Assembly: GCF_016919065.1 (NCBI RefSeq)
Contig: NZ_JAFFQA010000007.1
Location: forward strand, 93,271 to 157,270
Source: Desulfobulbus rhabdoformis
Lineage (GTDB): Bacteria; Desulfobacterota; Desulfobulbia; Desulfobulbales; Desulfobulbaceae
Reading direction: 5' to 3'
Length of the DNA stretch: 64,000 nt
Part shown: positions 17,844 to 26,557 of the stretch, one piece after another
Layout: the number at the start of each line of letters is the position of its first letter
How positions within the stretch are numbered: position 1 is the first letter of the stretch
The notes under the pieces: model-generated
What the model was told of the DNA's origin: nothing
The model's database searches: none
What the model saw: only the letters and a program-made list of their open reading frames with translations
Position numbers and translations under genes: made by a program

Positions 17844-17870
17844 CATCCGTGCAGAGATGGGTGCACGGAT
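17844..17870. repeat. Small hairpin with family-B-like ends
   Basis: ATCCGTGC and GCACGGAT pair across a short loop just after the eutW stop. The ends resemble the family-B termini, but nothing else of that element is present. It may simply be a 3'-end hairpin. Confidence 0.4.
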
Positions 17871-17893
17871 TGTAAGCCATAAGAGTAGCGATC

Positions 17894-17988
17894 TGCTTTG
17901 TACAACGGCGTACAGAGCATTCCACAGGCAACGAAGCCTTAATTTGAAAGGGAGCACTTTACCCTTTTGAATTAAGGCTTTTTTTTTG
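17894..17988 (+). promoter_or_regulatory. ANTAR-target antitermination leader upstream of eutA
   Basis: P1 at 17894-17919 is TGCTTTGTAC-AACGGC-GTACAGAGCA (10 bp, one G-U). P2 at 17926-17939 is AGGC-AACGAA-GCCT. Both hexaloops have A1 and G4. The GCCT arm of P2 is also the base of a long terminator (GCCTTAATT…AAAGGG / CCCTTTTGAATTAAGGC) followed by nine T. It lies between eutW and eutA, so the sensor pair is read before the switch and the enzyme and shell genes after it. Confidence 0.92.
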
Positions 17989-18044
17989 CTTTGCCCATGC
18001 GCAGACATGATCCCGGTAATGACAACGGGGAAGGAAAGATAGCG

Positions 18045-19484
18045 ATGGAAGACACCATTGTAAGCGTCGGCATCGATATAGGCACCTCAACCACCCAGTT
18101 GGTCTTCAGTCGATTGATTCTGAAAAATATGGCCTCCCTTGTCTCGGTTCCCCAGATCAAGATCATGGCCAAAGAGGTGATCTTTACCAGTGAAGTGCAT
18201 CAGACGCCCCTTTTGAGCGCTACTGAGATCGACAGTCCAGCAGTGCGCGCAATTGTTGAGGCGGAATACAAAAGAGCAGGCATGACACCTGAACATGTGG
18301 ATACCGGAGCGGTAATTATCACAGGCGAAACCGCACGAAAATCCAATGCCAGCGAGGTGCTGAAGACCCTGTCCGGTCTGGCCGGAGAGTTTGTTGTGGC
18401 CACCGCAGGACCTGCACTGGAGTCGATTATCGCCGGTAAAGGCGCTCACGCCGATGCGCTGTCCAGGGAGCGAGGAGCAGTTGTTGCCAATCTGGACATT
18501 GGTGGCGGTACCACAAATATCGCGGTGTTTAAAAACGGTGAGGTGATCGATACCTGCTGCATGGATATCGGCGGACGTCTGGTCAAATTCAACGAGAAGG
18601 GATGCGTAAGTTACTCTTCCCACAAGGTTGGGCAGCTGGCGCAACACCTGGGGCTGTCGTTGAGTCAGATGCAACCGCTTTCAACACAGCAGATGCAGGG
18701 GCTGGCTGAAGCCATGGCGACAATTCTTGCACAGGTTCTTGGTTGCGAGCCCGCTACAGAACTGACCCGGATCATGGCCACCGATAGGTTGCTCTCTTTG
18801 GATTATGCAATCGATTACATCAGTTTTTCCGGTGGTGTCGCTGAGTGTATGAACCAGGAAAATTCCACTCCCTACGAAAATCCACTCATCTTTGGGGACC
18901 TGGGAGTGTACCTGGGACGAGCTCTGGCACAATCAGCAATTGGCAAGCGGTATCAGATTGTGGAGGCAGAGCAGACCATTCGGGCAACGGTGGTTGGAGC
19001 TGGTTCGCATACCACCAGCATCTCCGGTTCCACCATCAGTTATGCCAGCCAGGCCCTTCCTCTACAAAATCTGCCGGTATTGAAATTCTCGGCAGAAGAG
19101 GAAGCGCTTCCCTACTGGGATTGGGAGCAGGCCATTGGCAAGAAGCTGCATTGGTTCGCCCTGGAAGAGGAGCAGCAGGTTCCTGCACTTGCTTTCCGAG
19201 GTCCCAAGGCTCCTGGATTTGATGCAATCCAGGAAATAGCAGGGGCCATTATCCGGGCCATGGGGCCACGGCTTGAGCCTGGAGTCCCCTTGGTTGTGGT
19301 CGTGGAAAATGATCTGGCTAAAGCCTTGGGCCAGGCGCTTCAGGCGATTACCGGCCCAACTCGCCTGATTGTCTGTATTGACGCGATCGCTGTTAATCAG
19401 GGGGACTATATCGATATCGGTACCCCGGTCGCCCATGGAAATGTTGTACCGGTCATCGTCAAGACGCTGGCCTTGGGATACTGA
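18045..19484 (+). CDS. eutA: Ethanolamine ammonia-lyase reactivating factor
   Basis: A 479-residue ASKHA-fold ATPase that removes damaged cobalamin from the EutBC lyase. The phosphate loops show as GIDIGTSTTQ (about 8-17) and LDIGGGTTN (about 152-160), with FSGGVAEC near 263. The start at 18045 has AAGGAAAG upstream; an earlier ATG at 17991 overlaps the terminator tail and is rejected. It is the first gene after the ANTAR switch. Confidence 0.92.
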   Translation: MEDTIVSVGIDIGTSTTQLVFSRLILKNMASLVSVPQIKIMAKEVIFTSEVHQTPLLSATEIDSPAVRAIVEAEYKRAGMTPEHVDTGAVIITGETARKSNASEVLKTLSGLAGEFVVATAGPALESIIAGKGAHADALSRERGAVVANLDIGGGTTNIAVFKNGEVIDTCCMDIGGRLVKFNEKGCVSYSSHKVGQLAQHLGLSLSQMQPLSTQQMQGLAEAMATILAQVLGCEPATELTRIMATDRLLSLDYAIDYISFSGGVAECMNQENSTPYENPLIFGDLGVYLGRALAQSAIGKRYQIVEAEQTIRATVVGAGSHTTSISGSTISYASQALPLQNLPVLKFSAEEEALPYWDWEQAIGKKLHWFALEEEQQVPALAFRGPKAPGFDAIQEIAGAIIRAMGPRLEPGVPLVVVVENDLAKALGQALQAITGPTRLIVCIDAIAVNQGDYIDIGTPVAHGNVVPVIVKTLALGY

Positions 19485-19490
19485 GAATCC

Positions 19491-19558
19491 TGAATCCGTG
19501 ACGGCGGGTGGCCACTGAACAATGAAACTGAGGCAGTGATGAATCTCACTGGGTCAGG
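19491..19558. repeat. Inverted-repeat element, family B (degenerate right end)
   Basis: The left half, TGAATCCGTGACGGCGGGTGG with CACTGAACAA, matches other copies. The right half is decayed (GATGAATCTCACTGGGTCAG). It lies between eutA and eutB. Confidence 0.6.
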
Positions 19559-19591
19559 AGAATTGCAACTTGGAAGGTTAAGGACACAATA

Positions 19592-20956
19592 ATGCGACTG
19601 AAAACAAAACTGTTTGGCACCCTCTATTCCTTCAAGGACGTGAATGACGTTCTGGCCAAGGCCAATGAAGAAAAATCCGGGGATCAACTTGCGGGGCTGG
19701 CAGCATCCTCGTTGACCGAAATGATCGCGGCCAAGGAGGTCTTAAGCAACCTGACCCTTGCTGACCTGCGTAATCATCCAGCTGTTCCCTATGAACAAGA
19801 CGAGGTAACCCGCATCATTCAGGATCAGGTGAATGAAAAAATTTATGCGGGCATCAAGAACTGGACCCTGGCGGAGTTTCGCGAGTGGCTGCTCTCGGAT
19901 CAGGCCGATTGTCGCTCCATCGGCCGGGTTTCCCGGGGACTGACCTCAGAGATGATCGCAGGCGTGACCAAGCTCATGTCCAACCTGGATCTGGTCTACG
20001 CTGCCAACAAGATCGAAGTGTTGGCTCACTGCAACACCACCATCGGCCATAAGGGCACCCTTGGATTTCGTCTCCAGCCCAACCATACCACCGATGATCC
20101 GGATGGCATCCGTATCTCCACCTTTGAGGGGTTGAGTTACGGTGTGGGCGATGCGGTGATCGGTCTCAACCCGGTCAATGACAGTGTAGATTCGGTGGCA
20201 ACCGTTCTGCGTATGTTTCAGGAGATCAAGGAAACCTACGAGATCCCCACGCAGATTTGCGTGCTCGCCCATGTGACCACGCAGATGGACGCTGTACGCC
20301 AGGGGGCGCCAGCCGATCTGATTTTTCAAAGTATCGCTGGCTCCGAAAAAGGCAACAAGGCTTTTGGCCTGGATGGAGCGCTCATGGCAGAGGCCCGCGA
20401 TCTGGTCTTGCGGGAAGGTACCTCCACCGGACCTAACGTGCTCTACTTTGAGACCGGCCAGGGCTCGGAACTCTCCTCCGACGCCCATCACGGAGTAGAC
20501 CAGGTCACCATGGAGGCCAGGTGTTACGGATTTGCCAAAAAGTTCCAACCCTTTCTGGTGAATACCGTAGTTGGCTTTATCGGCCCCGAATACCTCTATG
20601 ACGCCAAGCAGGTTACCCGGGCCGGGCTGGAAGATCATTTCATGGGTAAGCTTACCGGTCTGCCCATGGGGGTGGACGCCTGTTACACCAATCATATGAA
20701 AACCGACCAGAATGACATCGAAAATCTGGCCATGTTGCTTTCCACAGCAGGCTGCACCTATTTCATGGGGATCCCCCAGGGCGATGACATCATGCTCAAT
20801 TACCAGTGCACCGGGTATCACGATGCCTCCAGTCTCAGGCAACTTTTAGGCCTTCATCCGGTAAGAGAATTTGAGCAGTGGCTTGAAAAAATGGGCTTTA
20901 TGGAGAACGGCCGTCTGGGGCAGCTGGCCGGGGACGCCTCTACCTTTATCCGGTAA
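19592..20956 (+). CDS. eutB: Ethanolamine ammonia-lyase, large subunit
   Basis: A 454-residue TIM-barrel subunit of the adenosylcobalamin-dependent lyase (ethanolamine to acetaldehyde plus ammonia). Conserved blocks: SRGLTSEMIAGVTKLMSNLD region (about 113-130), CNTTIGHKGTLGFRLQPNHTT in part (NTTIGHKG, RLQPNH; about 149-167), FETGQGSELSSDAHHGVDQ in part (ETGQGSE, about 286), and GVDACYTNH near 362. Length matches characterised EutB. It pairs with eutC, 48 bases downstream. Confidence 0.95.
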   Translation: MRLKTKLFGTLYSFKDVNDVLAKANEEKSGDQLAGLAASSLTEMIAAKEVLSNLTLADLRNHPAVPYEQDEVTRIIQDQVNEKIYAGIKNWTLAEFREWLLSDQADCRSIGRVSRGLTSEMIAGVTKLMSNLDLVYAANKIEVLAHCNTTIGHKGTLGFRLQPNHTTDDPDGIRISTFEGLSYGVGDAVIGLNPVNDSVDSVATVLRMFQEIKETYEIPTQICVLAHVTTQMDAVRQGAPADLIFQSIAGSEKGNKAFGLDGALMAEARDLVLREGTSTGPNVLYFETGQGSELSSDAHHGVDQVTMEARCYGFAKKFQPFLVNTVVGFIGPEYLYDAKQVTRAGLEDHFMGKLTGLPMGVDACYTNHMKTDQNDIENLAMLLSTAGCTYFMGIPQGDDIMLNYQCTGYHDASSLRQLLGLHPVREFEQWLEKMGFMENGRLGQLAGDASTFIR

Positions 20957-21004
20957 ATGTTAACCTGCTGCTGCAACACCCTGCAGCCAAGAACGGAGTG
21001 AACA

Positions 21005-21925
21005 GTGATTTCCGAACAACAGATAAAATCCATCATTGATGAGGTCATCAAGACCTTGAGCCCCGGAGCGGAGGGGGTAGGGGGCGGGAGCCATATGGCT
21101 CCTGCAGAGACGATGACCGCCACAACCGCTGCCTCGCAGAACAATCAGCCCCCGGAAGAAGAGAGCTTTCTGGAGGATCTGGCCGCGGTCGATTTGAGAA
21201 AAGAGTTGCTGGTGCCTGGGGCAAATAACCCGGAGATGTATCTGAAACTCAAAGAGACCACCCCTGCCAGACTCGGCATCTGGCACTGTGGCCCCCGGCC
21301 CCTGACCCGCTCGCTGTTGCGCTTTCGGGCTGATCATGCTGTGGCCCAGGATGCGGTTTTCACCGATGTCTCCGATGAATTTCTCGCCTCCATCGGTGTG
21401 GAAACCATTCAAAGCTGCTGCCGGGATAAGGATGAATTCCTCACCCGCCCGGATTTAGGCAGAAAACTGCCGGAAGACCAGGGCAAAAAGCTGCAGGCAA
21501 TCTGCCCCGAAAACGCAACGGTCCAGATATATATCGCCGATGGCCTCAGTTCCACCGCCGTGGAAACCAACGCCATGGATACCTACCGCGCACTTGTCCA
21601 GGGGCTCAAAGGGATGGGGATTGAACCCAACCCACTTTTTTTCCTCCGCTATGGCCGGGTGCCCTCCATGGATGTGATCTCTGAATTGATCACTCCTAAG
21701 ATCACGGTTCTTTTGATCGGAGAGCGGCCCGGATTGGCCACCGGTGAGTCCATGTCCTGCTACATGGCCTACGAGTCCAGCACCGCCCAGCCCGAGTCCA
21801 ATCGTACCGTGATCTCCAACATTCACAAGGGCGGTACGCCTGCAGTGGAAGCCGGGGCTCATATCGCCGGTGTGGTCAAAAAGATGCTTGAACAAAAGGC
21901 TTCCGGCCTGAACCTGAAACTCTAG
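21005..21925 (+). CDS. eutC: Ethanolamine ammonia-lyase, small subunit
   Basis: A 306-residue partner of EutB that helps bind the cobalamin tail. The start is GTG with GGAG nearby. Residues 1-20 (SEQQIKSIIDEVIKTL) form an amphipathic helix like a lumen-targeting peptide, followed by a Gly/Ala/Gln-rich linker (about 20-50). The catalytic part includes LGIWHCGPRPLT, ADGLSSTAVE and IGERPGLATGESMS. It lies next to eutL. Confidence 0.94.
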   Translation: MISEQQIKSIIDEVIKTLSPGAEGVGGGSHMAPAETMTATTAASQNNQPPEEESFLEDLAAVDLRKELLVPGANNPEMYLKLKETTPARLGIWHCGPRPLTRSLLRFRADHAVAQDAVFTDVSDEFLASIGVETIQSCCRDKDEFLTRPDLGRKLPEDQGKKLQAICPENATVQIYIADGLSSTAVETNAMDTYRALVQGLKGMGIEPNPLFFLRYGRVPSMDVISELITPKITVLLIGERPGLATGESMSCYMAYESSTAQPESNRTVISNIHKGGTPAVEAGAHIAGVVKKMLEQKASGLNLKL

Positions 21926-21934
21926 GAGTGAGCT

Positions 21935-22588
21935 ATGAAAGGTGACGCGCTGCGCGCCAATGTGCTGAGTATCCGTATTCTTCCCAACGCGGATAGGGCA
22001 CTGATTAAAGAACTCGGGTTGCCGCAGGGGCATCGCTCCGTTGGCATTCTCACCACCGACTGTGATGATGTGGGCTATAGCGCCCTTGACGAGGCCACCA
22101 AAAAAGCTGCGGTCAACGTGGCCTATGCCAAATCGTTTTACGGTGGAGCGGCCAATGCTTCCACCAAGCTGGCGGGTGAGTTCATCGGGATTATTTCCGG
22201 GACTGATCCAGCAGAGGTGCGGGCGGGGATCGACGCGGCTGTCCATTATGTGGAGAACGAGGCTTGCTTTTACTCGGCTAATGAGGACGATTCCATCGCC
22301 TACTTTGCCCATTGCATCTCCCGGACCGGAACCTACCTCTCCGAGGCCAATGGAATCGCCGAAGGTGAATCCCTGGCCTACCTGGTGGCCCCGCCCCTGG
22401 AGGCGGTCTTTGCCCTGGATGCGGCGTTGAAGGCAGCTGACGTGCGCATGGTGACCTTTTACGGTCCGCCCACCGAGACCAACTTTGGCGGTGGCCTGCT
22501 GACCGGAAGTCAGTCTGCCTGCAAGGCGGCCTGTGATGCCTTTGCCGAGGCGGTTCTTGCCGTTGCCGAGCGGCCACATGGCCTCTGA
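21935..22588 (+). CDS. eutL: BMC shell protein EutL (tandem-domain trimer)
   Basis: A 217-residue shell protein with two permuted BMC domains, known in EutL to form trimers with a gated pore. Landmarks: RANVLSIRILPNADRAL in part (LSIRILPNAD, 9-18), DCDDVGYSALDEATKKA (by segment), FYGGAANAS, and a C-terminal YGPPTETNFGGGLLTGS. It overlaps the next gene, eutK-like, by a few bases. Confidence 0.92.
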   Translation: MKGDALRANVLSIRILPNADRALIKELGLPQGHRSVGILTTDCDDVGYSALDEATKKAAVNVAYAKSFYGGAANASTKLAGEFIGIISGTDPAEVRAGIDAAVHYVENEACFYSANEDDSIAYFAHCISRTGTYLSEANGIAEGESLAYLVAPPLEAVFALDAALKAADVRMVTFYGPPTETNFGGGLLTGSQSACKAACDAFAEAVLAVAERPHGL

Positions 22589-23117
22589 GCATGCAATGAA
22601 TCCCTTGGAGAATACAGCCCTGGGCCTGGTGGAAACTATCGGTCTGACTCCTGCCATTGAGGCGGCGGATACTGCCCTGAAAACTGCCGATGTCCGGTTG
22701 CTTGGGTTGGAATGCATCGGTAGTGGACTAGTCAGTATCCAGCTAGTTGGAGATGTCTCTTCCGTCCAGGTGGCGGTTGCCGCAGCTCGAGTGGCGGCGG
22801 CCCGGTTGGGTGAGGTGCATTCCCATACGGCCATTGCCCGGACCGGTGAAGGGCTTGGCCGCATTGTTTGTCCGGTTGCATTAATCGCTTCATCACCTGT
22901 GGATGCAGCTGAAGAGGAGCCGCAGGAAAAGGCTCCCGAAGCCATGTCTGCTCCCCAAAACGGTGAGGAGGACATTGATCTCCAGGCGATGAGTGTTACC
23001 CGCTTGCGGCGTCTGGCCAGATCGTTTGATGGGTTTTCCCTGTCCCGGCAGAAGATCAAATTTGCCCGCAAAGAAGAATTGATAGAGCTTTTGCGACCTT
23101 TTGTCCAAAAGCCCTGA
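22578..23117 (+). CDS. eutK: EutK-like shell protein: BMC domain plus SAP/Rho_N-like tail
   Basis: Residues about 8-95 form one BMC domain (ALGLVETIGLTPAIEAAD, GSGLVSIQLVGDVSSVQ). An acidic linker (about 105-135) follows. The C-terminal ~45 residues (SVTRLRRLARSFDGF, then FARKEELIELLRPF) look like a helix-extended-helix SAP or Rho_N fold. In E. coli EutK the tail is a winged-helix-like domain, so a nucleic-acid or protein-binding role is plausible but unproven. The start may instead be the ATG at 22596. It overlaps the end of eutL. Confidence 0.78.
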   Translation: MASEHAMNPLENTALGLVETIGLTPAIEAADTALKTADVRLLGLECIGSGLVSIQLVGDVSSVQVAVAAARVAAARLGEVHSHTAIARTGEGLGRIVCPVALIASSPVDAAEEEPQEKAPEAMSAPQNGEEDIDLQAMSVTRLRRLARSFDGFSLSRQKIKFARKEELIELLRPFVQKP

Positions 23118-23255
23118 CCCGAATTTCTCATGAACATTTTGTCTCAATTTGAGAAGACGACACGAAAGCAGTCATCTGCAACGACAGAACGTTACTCGAA
23201 ATTTTAACAGAAACTGATGAGCAATCCGGGCTAAAGCAACGAATAAGAGGAACGA

Positions 23256-24704
23256 ATGGTGGATAAAGATTTACTTTCCCTGCAGGAGGCCCGCTCGCTT
23301 GTGCGAGGCGCGCGAGAAGCGCAGGCCTACCTGAGTCAGCTTTCCCAGGAGCAGGTGGATGACCTGATCAGGGCGGTGGCCGAAAACGGGATGAAGCATG
23401 CCGAAGCCCTGGCCAAGATGGCAGTGGAGGAGACCGGCTTTGGAAAATGGGAGGATAAGAGAGCAAAGAATCTCCTGGCCACCCGTGATCTCTTGGCCAA
23501 CATCCTGCCCATGAAAACCATTGGCATCGTCCATGAGGATCCTGCCAAGAAAATGCTTGAAATTGCCACACCTGCAGGTGTGGTTGCGGCTCTGGTCCCC
23601 TCGACCAACCCCACCTCAACCACGCTTTATAAATCTCTGATAGCCCTGAAGGCGGGCAACGCGATTGTTATCAGCCCCCATCCTTCAGCCCTGCGTTGTA
23701 TCAGTAAAACCATCGAGGTCATTCAGGAGGCGCTGCAGGCACAGGGCGCACCGGCTGATCTGGTGAACATGATGAGCATCCCCACCATTCAGGGTACCGG
23801 TGAGTTGATGCGTCAGGCCGATCTTATCCTGGCCACCGGCGGCCCGGCCATGGTCAAGGCGGCCTACAGCTCAGGAACACCGGCGCTGGGTGTGGGGGCG
23901 GGCAATGTCCCTGCCTTTATCGAGCGCAGCGCCAATATCAAAGAGGCCATCAGCAAAATTATGGCTTCAAAGACCTTTGATAATGGCACCGTTTGCGCCT
24001 CAGAGCAGTCCATTGTCACCGAGGCCGTGATTGAAGCCCAGGTCGCCCGCGAGTTTGTCTGTCAGGGCGGCTATTTCCTCACTGAAGAGCAGGTGGCTCG
24101 GGTGCGGCCCATCATGGAGCGTGCCGATGGCAGCATGAATCCCGCCATCGTCGGCCGGGATGCCCAATATCTGGCAGATCTAGCCAAGATCGAGATTCCG
24201 GCAGGAACCAAAGTCCTGGCGTATCGGGAAAAAGGCGTGGGACGCCAGTACCCCTTTTCCAAGGAGAAGCTGACCGCGCTTATCGGTTTTTATGTGGTCG
24301 AAACCTGGGAGGATGCCTGTGAGCTCTGTCATGCCCTGCTCAAAAACGGTGGTATCGGGCATTCCCTGGCTCTTCACTCCCAGGATGAGGCTGTTATTCG
24401 TGAGTTTGCCCTCAGAAAACCGGTCTCCCGTCTGCTGGTCAACACTCCCTCAACCCAAGGAGCTGTCGGCATCAGCACCAATCTGCCGCCTTCCTTTACC
24501 TTGGGTTGCGGCACCGTGGGAGGTAGCTCCACCTCCGATAATGTCGGCCCCATGCATCTGTTGAATCTGCGGCATCTGGCCTACGATACCGGAGCCTACT
24601 GCCCAGCCGTTCCTTCTGCCTGCGCTGCCCCACAAGAGCAGGAGCTGGAGGATGAAGTGAAACGGATTACCGAGCTGGTGCTGGCCCAGCTTGCGAACAA
24701 ATAA
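23256..24704 (+). CDS. eutE: CoA-acylating acetaldehyde dehydrogenase
   Basis: A 482-residue aldehyde dehydrogenase converting acetaldehyde, CoA and NAD to acetyl-CoA. The catalytic Cys is in DNGTVCASEQS (about 248), with PSTNPTSTT near 112 and LATGGPAMVKAA near 195. The start follows AAGAGG. The usual N-terminal targeting helix is absent. Instead the C-terminus ends in a charged amphipathic helix after a Pro/Ala linker (VKRITELVLAQLANK), as in other BMC groups. The gap to eutM (69 bases) is short. Confidence 0.93.
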   Translation: MVDKDLLSLQEARSLVRGAREAQAYLSQLSQEQVDDLIRAVAENGMKHAEALAKMAVEETGFGKWEDKRAKNLLATRDLLANILPMKTIGIVHEDPAKKMLEIATPAGVVAALVPSTNPTSTTLYKSLIALKAGNAIVISPHPSALRCISKTIEVIQEALQAQGAPADLVNMMSIPTIQGTGELMRQADLILATGGPAMVKAAYSSGTPALGVGAGNVPAFIERSANIKEAISKIMASKTFDNGTVCASEQSIVTEAVIEAQVAREFVCQGGYFLTEEQVARVRPIMERADGSMNPAIVGRDAQYLADLAKIEIPAGTKVLAYREKGVGRQYPFSKEKLTALIGFYVVETWEDACELCHALLKNGGIGHSLALHSQDEAVIREFALRKPVSRLLVNTPSTQGAVGISTNLPPSFTLGCGTVGGSSTSDNVGPMHLLNLRHLAYDTGAYCPAVPSACAAPQEQELEDEVKRITELVLAQLANK

Positions 24705-24773
24705 AACACATCAGCATTCAACCAACCCATAATCGGCCGCTATCCGGCCATCAATACATAGAGAGGAAGCACA

Positions 24774-25058
24774 ATGTCATCACTGAACGCATTAGGAATG
24801 GTGGAAACAAGAGGTTTTATCGGTGCAGTTGAGGCGGCCGATGCCATGGTTAAGGCTGCAAATGTCACCCTGATGGGCAGAACCCAGGTGGGCTCTGGTC
24901 TGGTGACTGTGACTGTTCGTGGCGATGTCGGCGCGGTCAAGGCCGCAACCGATGCAGGTGCAGCAGCAGCCGACCGCGTTGGCGAGCTGGTTTCTGTGCA
25001 TGTTATCCCCAGACCCCACAGCGATGTGGAAATGATTCTGCCGAAGCTGGAAGGCTGA
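24774..25058 (+). CDS. eutM: BMC-H shell protein EutM
   Basis: A 94-residue canonical hexamer-forming BMC protein ([20 protein letters not shown] in part, [20 protein letters not shown] in part). The pore loop is GRTQVGSG. It is probably the major facet protein. The ribosome site GAGAGGAAG is strong. eutT begins 4 bases after the stop. Confidence 0.94.
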   Translation: MSSLNALGMVETRGFIGAVEAADAMVKAANVTLMGRTQVGSGLVTVTVRGDVGAVKAATDAGAAAADRVGELVSVHVIPRPHSDVEMILPKLEG

Positions 25059-25062
25059 AACC

Positions 25063-25845
25063 ATGAAGGTGGTCACTGAAGCAGTCCTGCGGGAGCTGTT
25101 CAGGAGAGGTGAGCTGAACCATTTTCAGCCCGAGCCTGGTCAGATAGTGACACCTTCAGCTGCCAGTTTCCTCCACGAGCGTCAGGTCAAAATCATCTCC
25201 CCCGAGGCTTCGGTGCCGTCCCCGCCGGAGCCTCAACCTGTCAGTTCACCGGAATTGCCGGTGGAGGAGCCGAAAGCCAGGTATGTCTCGGCCCTTGATG
25301 GGGGAGGGTTTATGGAGAAGCCGGAGTATATGACCCATCTCTCCGGCAATAGACTCATAGCCAAAGATCATCCCCGGATTGTCTTTCGGGGGAAGCTCGA
25401 TAGCCTCCAATCCTGCATTCTTCTGGTGCAGGGGCTGGCACTGGAAAAGAAACTTGGCGGGTTGTGTGCAGATCTTGAAGAGGTGCTGGGCTGGTGTCGG
25501 CAGATTATGAAGGTCGATGTTCTCGATTTTCCTCTGGAAAAACAGACGATCTTTTCCCTCAGCCCCGATGAGCTGCGCCAACACTCGCATTATCCACAGA
25601 AACACTATGGGGTTGACCATATCACCCCTGCTGTTTCCATGGGGCCGATGCTGCTTGCTCTCAATGATCTGCGCAGTCGGGTACGTGAGGTGGAAACCGC
25701 TGCGGTTGCGGCTTTCAGGCAGGAATTTACAACCGGGAGAACAGACATTCTCCAGGCTCTGAACCGAATGAGCTCGGCCATCTATATTCTCATGATTCGA
25801 GAACAGGCCGATTACTACTCTCCAGAGCCACCCAGAAATAAATGA
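25063..25845 (+). CDS. eutT: Cobalamin adenosyltransferase EutT
   Basis: A 260-residue enzyme adenosylating cob(I)alamin for EutBC. An N-terminal domain (TPSAASFLHERQVKII, about 31-46) and a Pro-rich linker precede the adenosyltransferase part: MTHLSGNRLIAKDHPR (about 86-101), a core helix, and RTDILQALNRMSSAIYILM in part (near 228-246). The cysteine cluster known before MTHLS in Salmonella EutT (HX11CCX2C) is missing; the matching stretch is ALDGGGFMEKPEY. Metal-independent EutT enzymes are reported from Listeria, and this may be similar. Confidence 0.88.
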   Translation: MKVVTEAVLRELFRRGELNHFQPEPGQIVTPSAASFLHERQVKIISPEASVPSPPEPQPVSSPELPVEEPKARYVSALDGGGFMEKPEYMTHLSGNRLIAKDHPRIVFRGKLDSLQSCILLVQGLALEKKLGGLCADLEEVLGWCRQIMKVDVLDFPLEKQTIFSLSPDELRQHSHYPQKHYGVDHITPAVSMGPMLLALNDLRSRVREVETAAVAAFRQEFTTGRTDILQALNRMSSAIYILMIREQADYYSPEPPRNK

Positions 25846-25852
25846 GAGGGCA

Positions 25853-26557
25853 ATGCAAGAGATTCAACGAGAACAGATAGTAGAGCAGGTCCTGGCAGCC
25901 TTGTCCCAGTTGCGCCAGGGAGAACCGGAACTGGTGGAGAATCAGGGAGAGGAGATGCCTATCCCCGTGGAGATATCTGCCCGTCATGTCCATCTTTCCC
26001 AGGCGGATGTGGTGGCGCTCTTCGGAGCACCGCTGACGCCGCTGCGGGAACTCTCCCAGCCCGGGCAGTTTCTCTGCAAGGAACGGGTTCGGCTGATTGG
26101 CCTCAAGGGCGTGATGGACAATGTGGCGGTCCTTGGCCCCTCAAGGGAGCAGTCCCAGGTGGAGATTTCGCTCACCGATGCCCGTCTACTTGGGCTGGAT
26201 GTACCCATCCGTCAGTCCGGCGATATCGCAGGAACACCGGGGATTCTGCTTTCCTCAGGAAAGACAATTATCCCCCTGGAACAGGGGGTTATTGTGGCGG
26301 GGCGGCATATACATATGTCACCCGAAGATGCCAGCCGCCTGCGAGTCAGGGATAAAGAATTTGTTGCCGTCCACATGCGGGGAAAACGGCCAGCGGTCTT
26401 TCGCGATGTCCTGGTGCGTGTCCATGAGAGTTTCAAACTGGCCTTACATATCGATGCCGATGAGGCAAATGGCTGTGGTTGTGGTCCCGGTACCACCTGT
26501 ACCATAGTGCTGCCGAAACCCCAGGAGCAGTGTCATGATGGACAACCAATCCATTGA
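25853..26557 (+). CDS. pduL: PduL-type phosphotransacylase
   Basis: A 234-residue enzyme converting acetyl-CoA and phosphate to acetyl phosphate. Two beta-barrel repeats each carry zinc-binding histidines: SARHVHLS (about 42-49) and GRHIHMS (about 154-160). Residues 1-20 (IQREQIVEQVLAALSQL) form an amphipathic targeting helix. It fills the EutD step, and no classical Pta/EutD gene is present. It overlaps the next gene by 23 bases. Confidence 0.9.
   Translation: MQEIQREQIVEQVLAALSQLRQGEPELVENQGEEMPIPVEISARHVHLSQADVVALFGAPLTPLRELSQPGQFLCKERVRLIGLKGVMDNVAVLGPSREQSQVEISLTDARLLGLDVPIRQSGDIAGTPGILLSSGKTIIPLEQGVIVAGRHIHMSPEDASRLRVRDKEFVAVHMRGKRPAVFRDVLVRVHESFKLALHIDADEANGCGCGPGTTCTIVLPKPQEQCHDGQPIH

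Noticed and set aside
21455..23137. 560-codon minus-strand frame
   Set aside because: It is antisense to eutC, eutL and eutK, whose sequences match known families. It reflects GC-rich codon structure.
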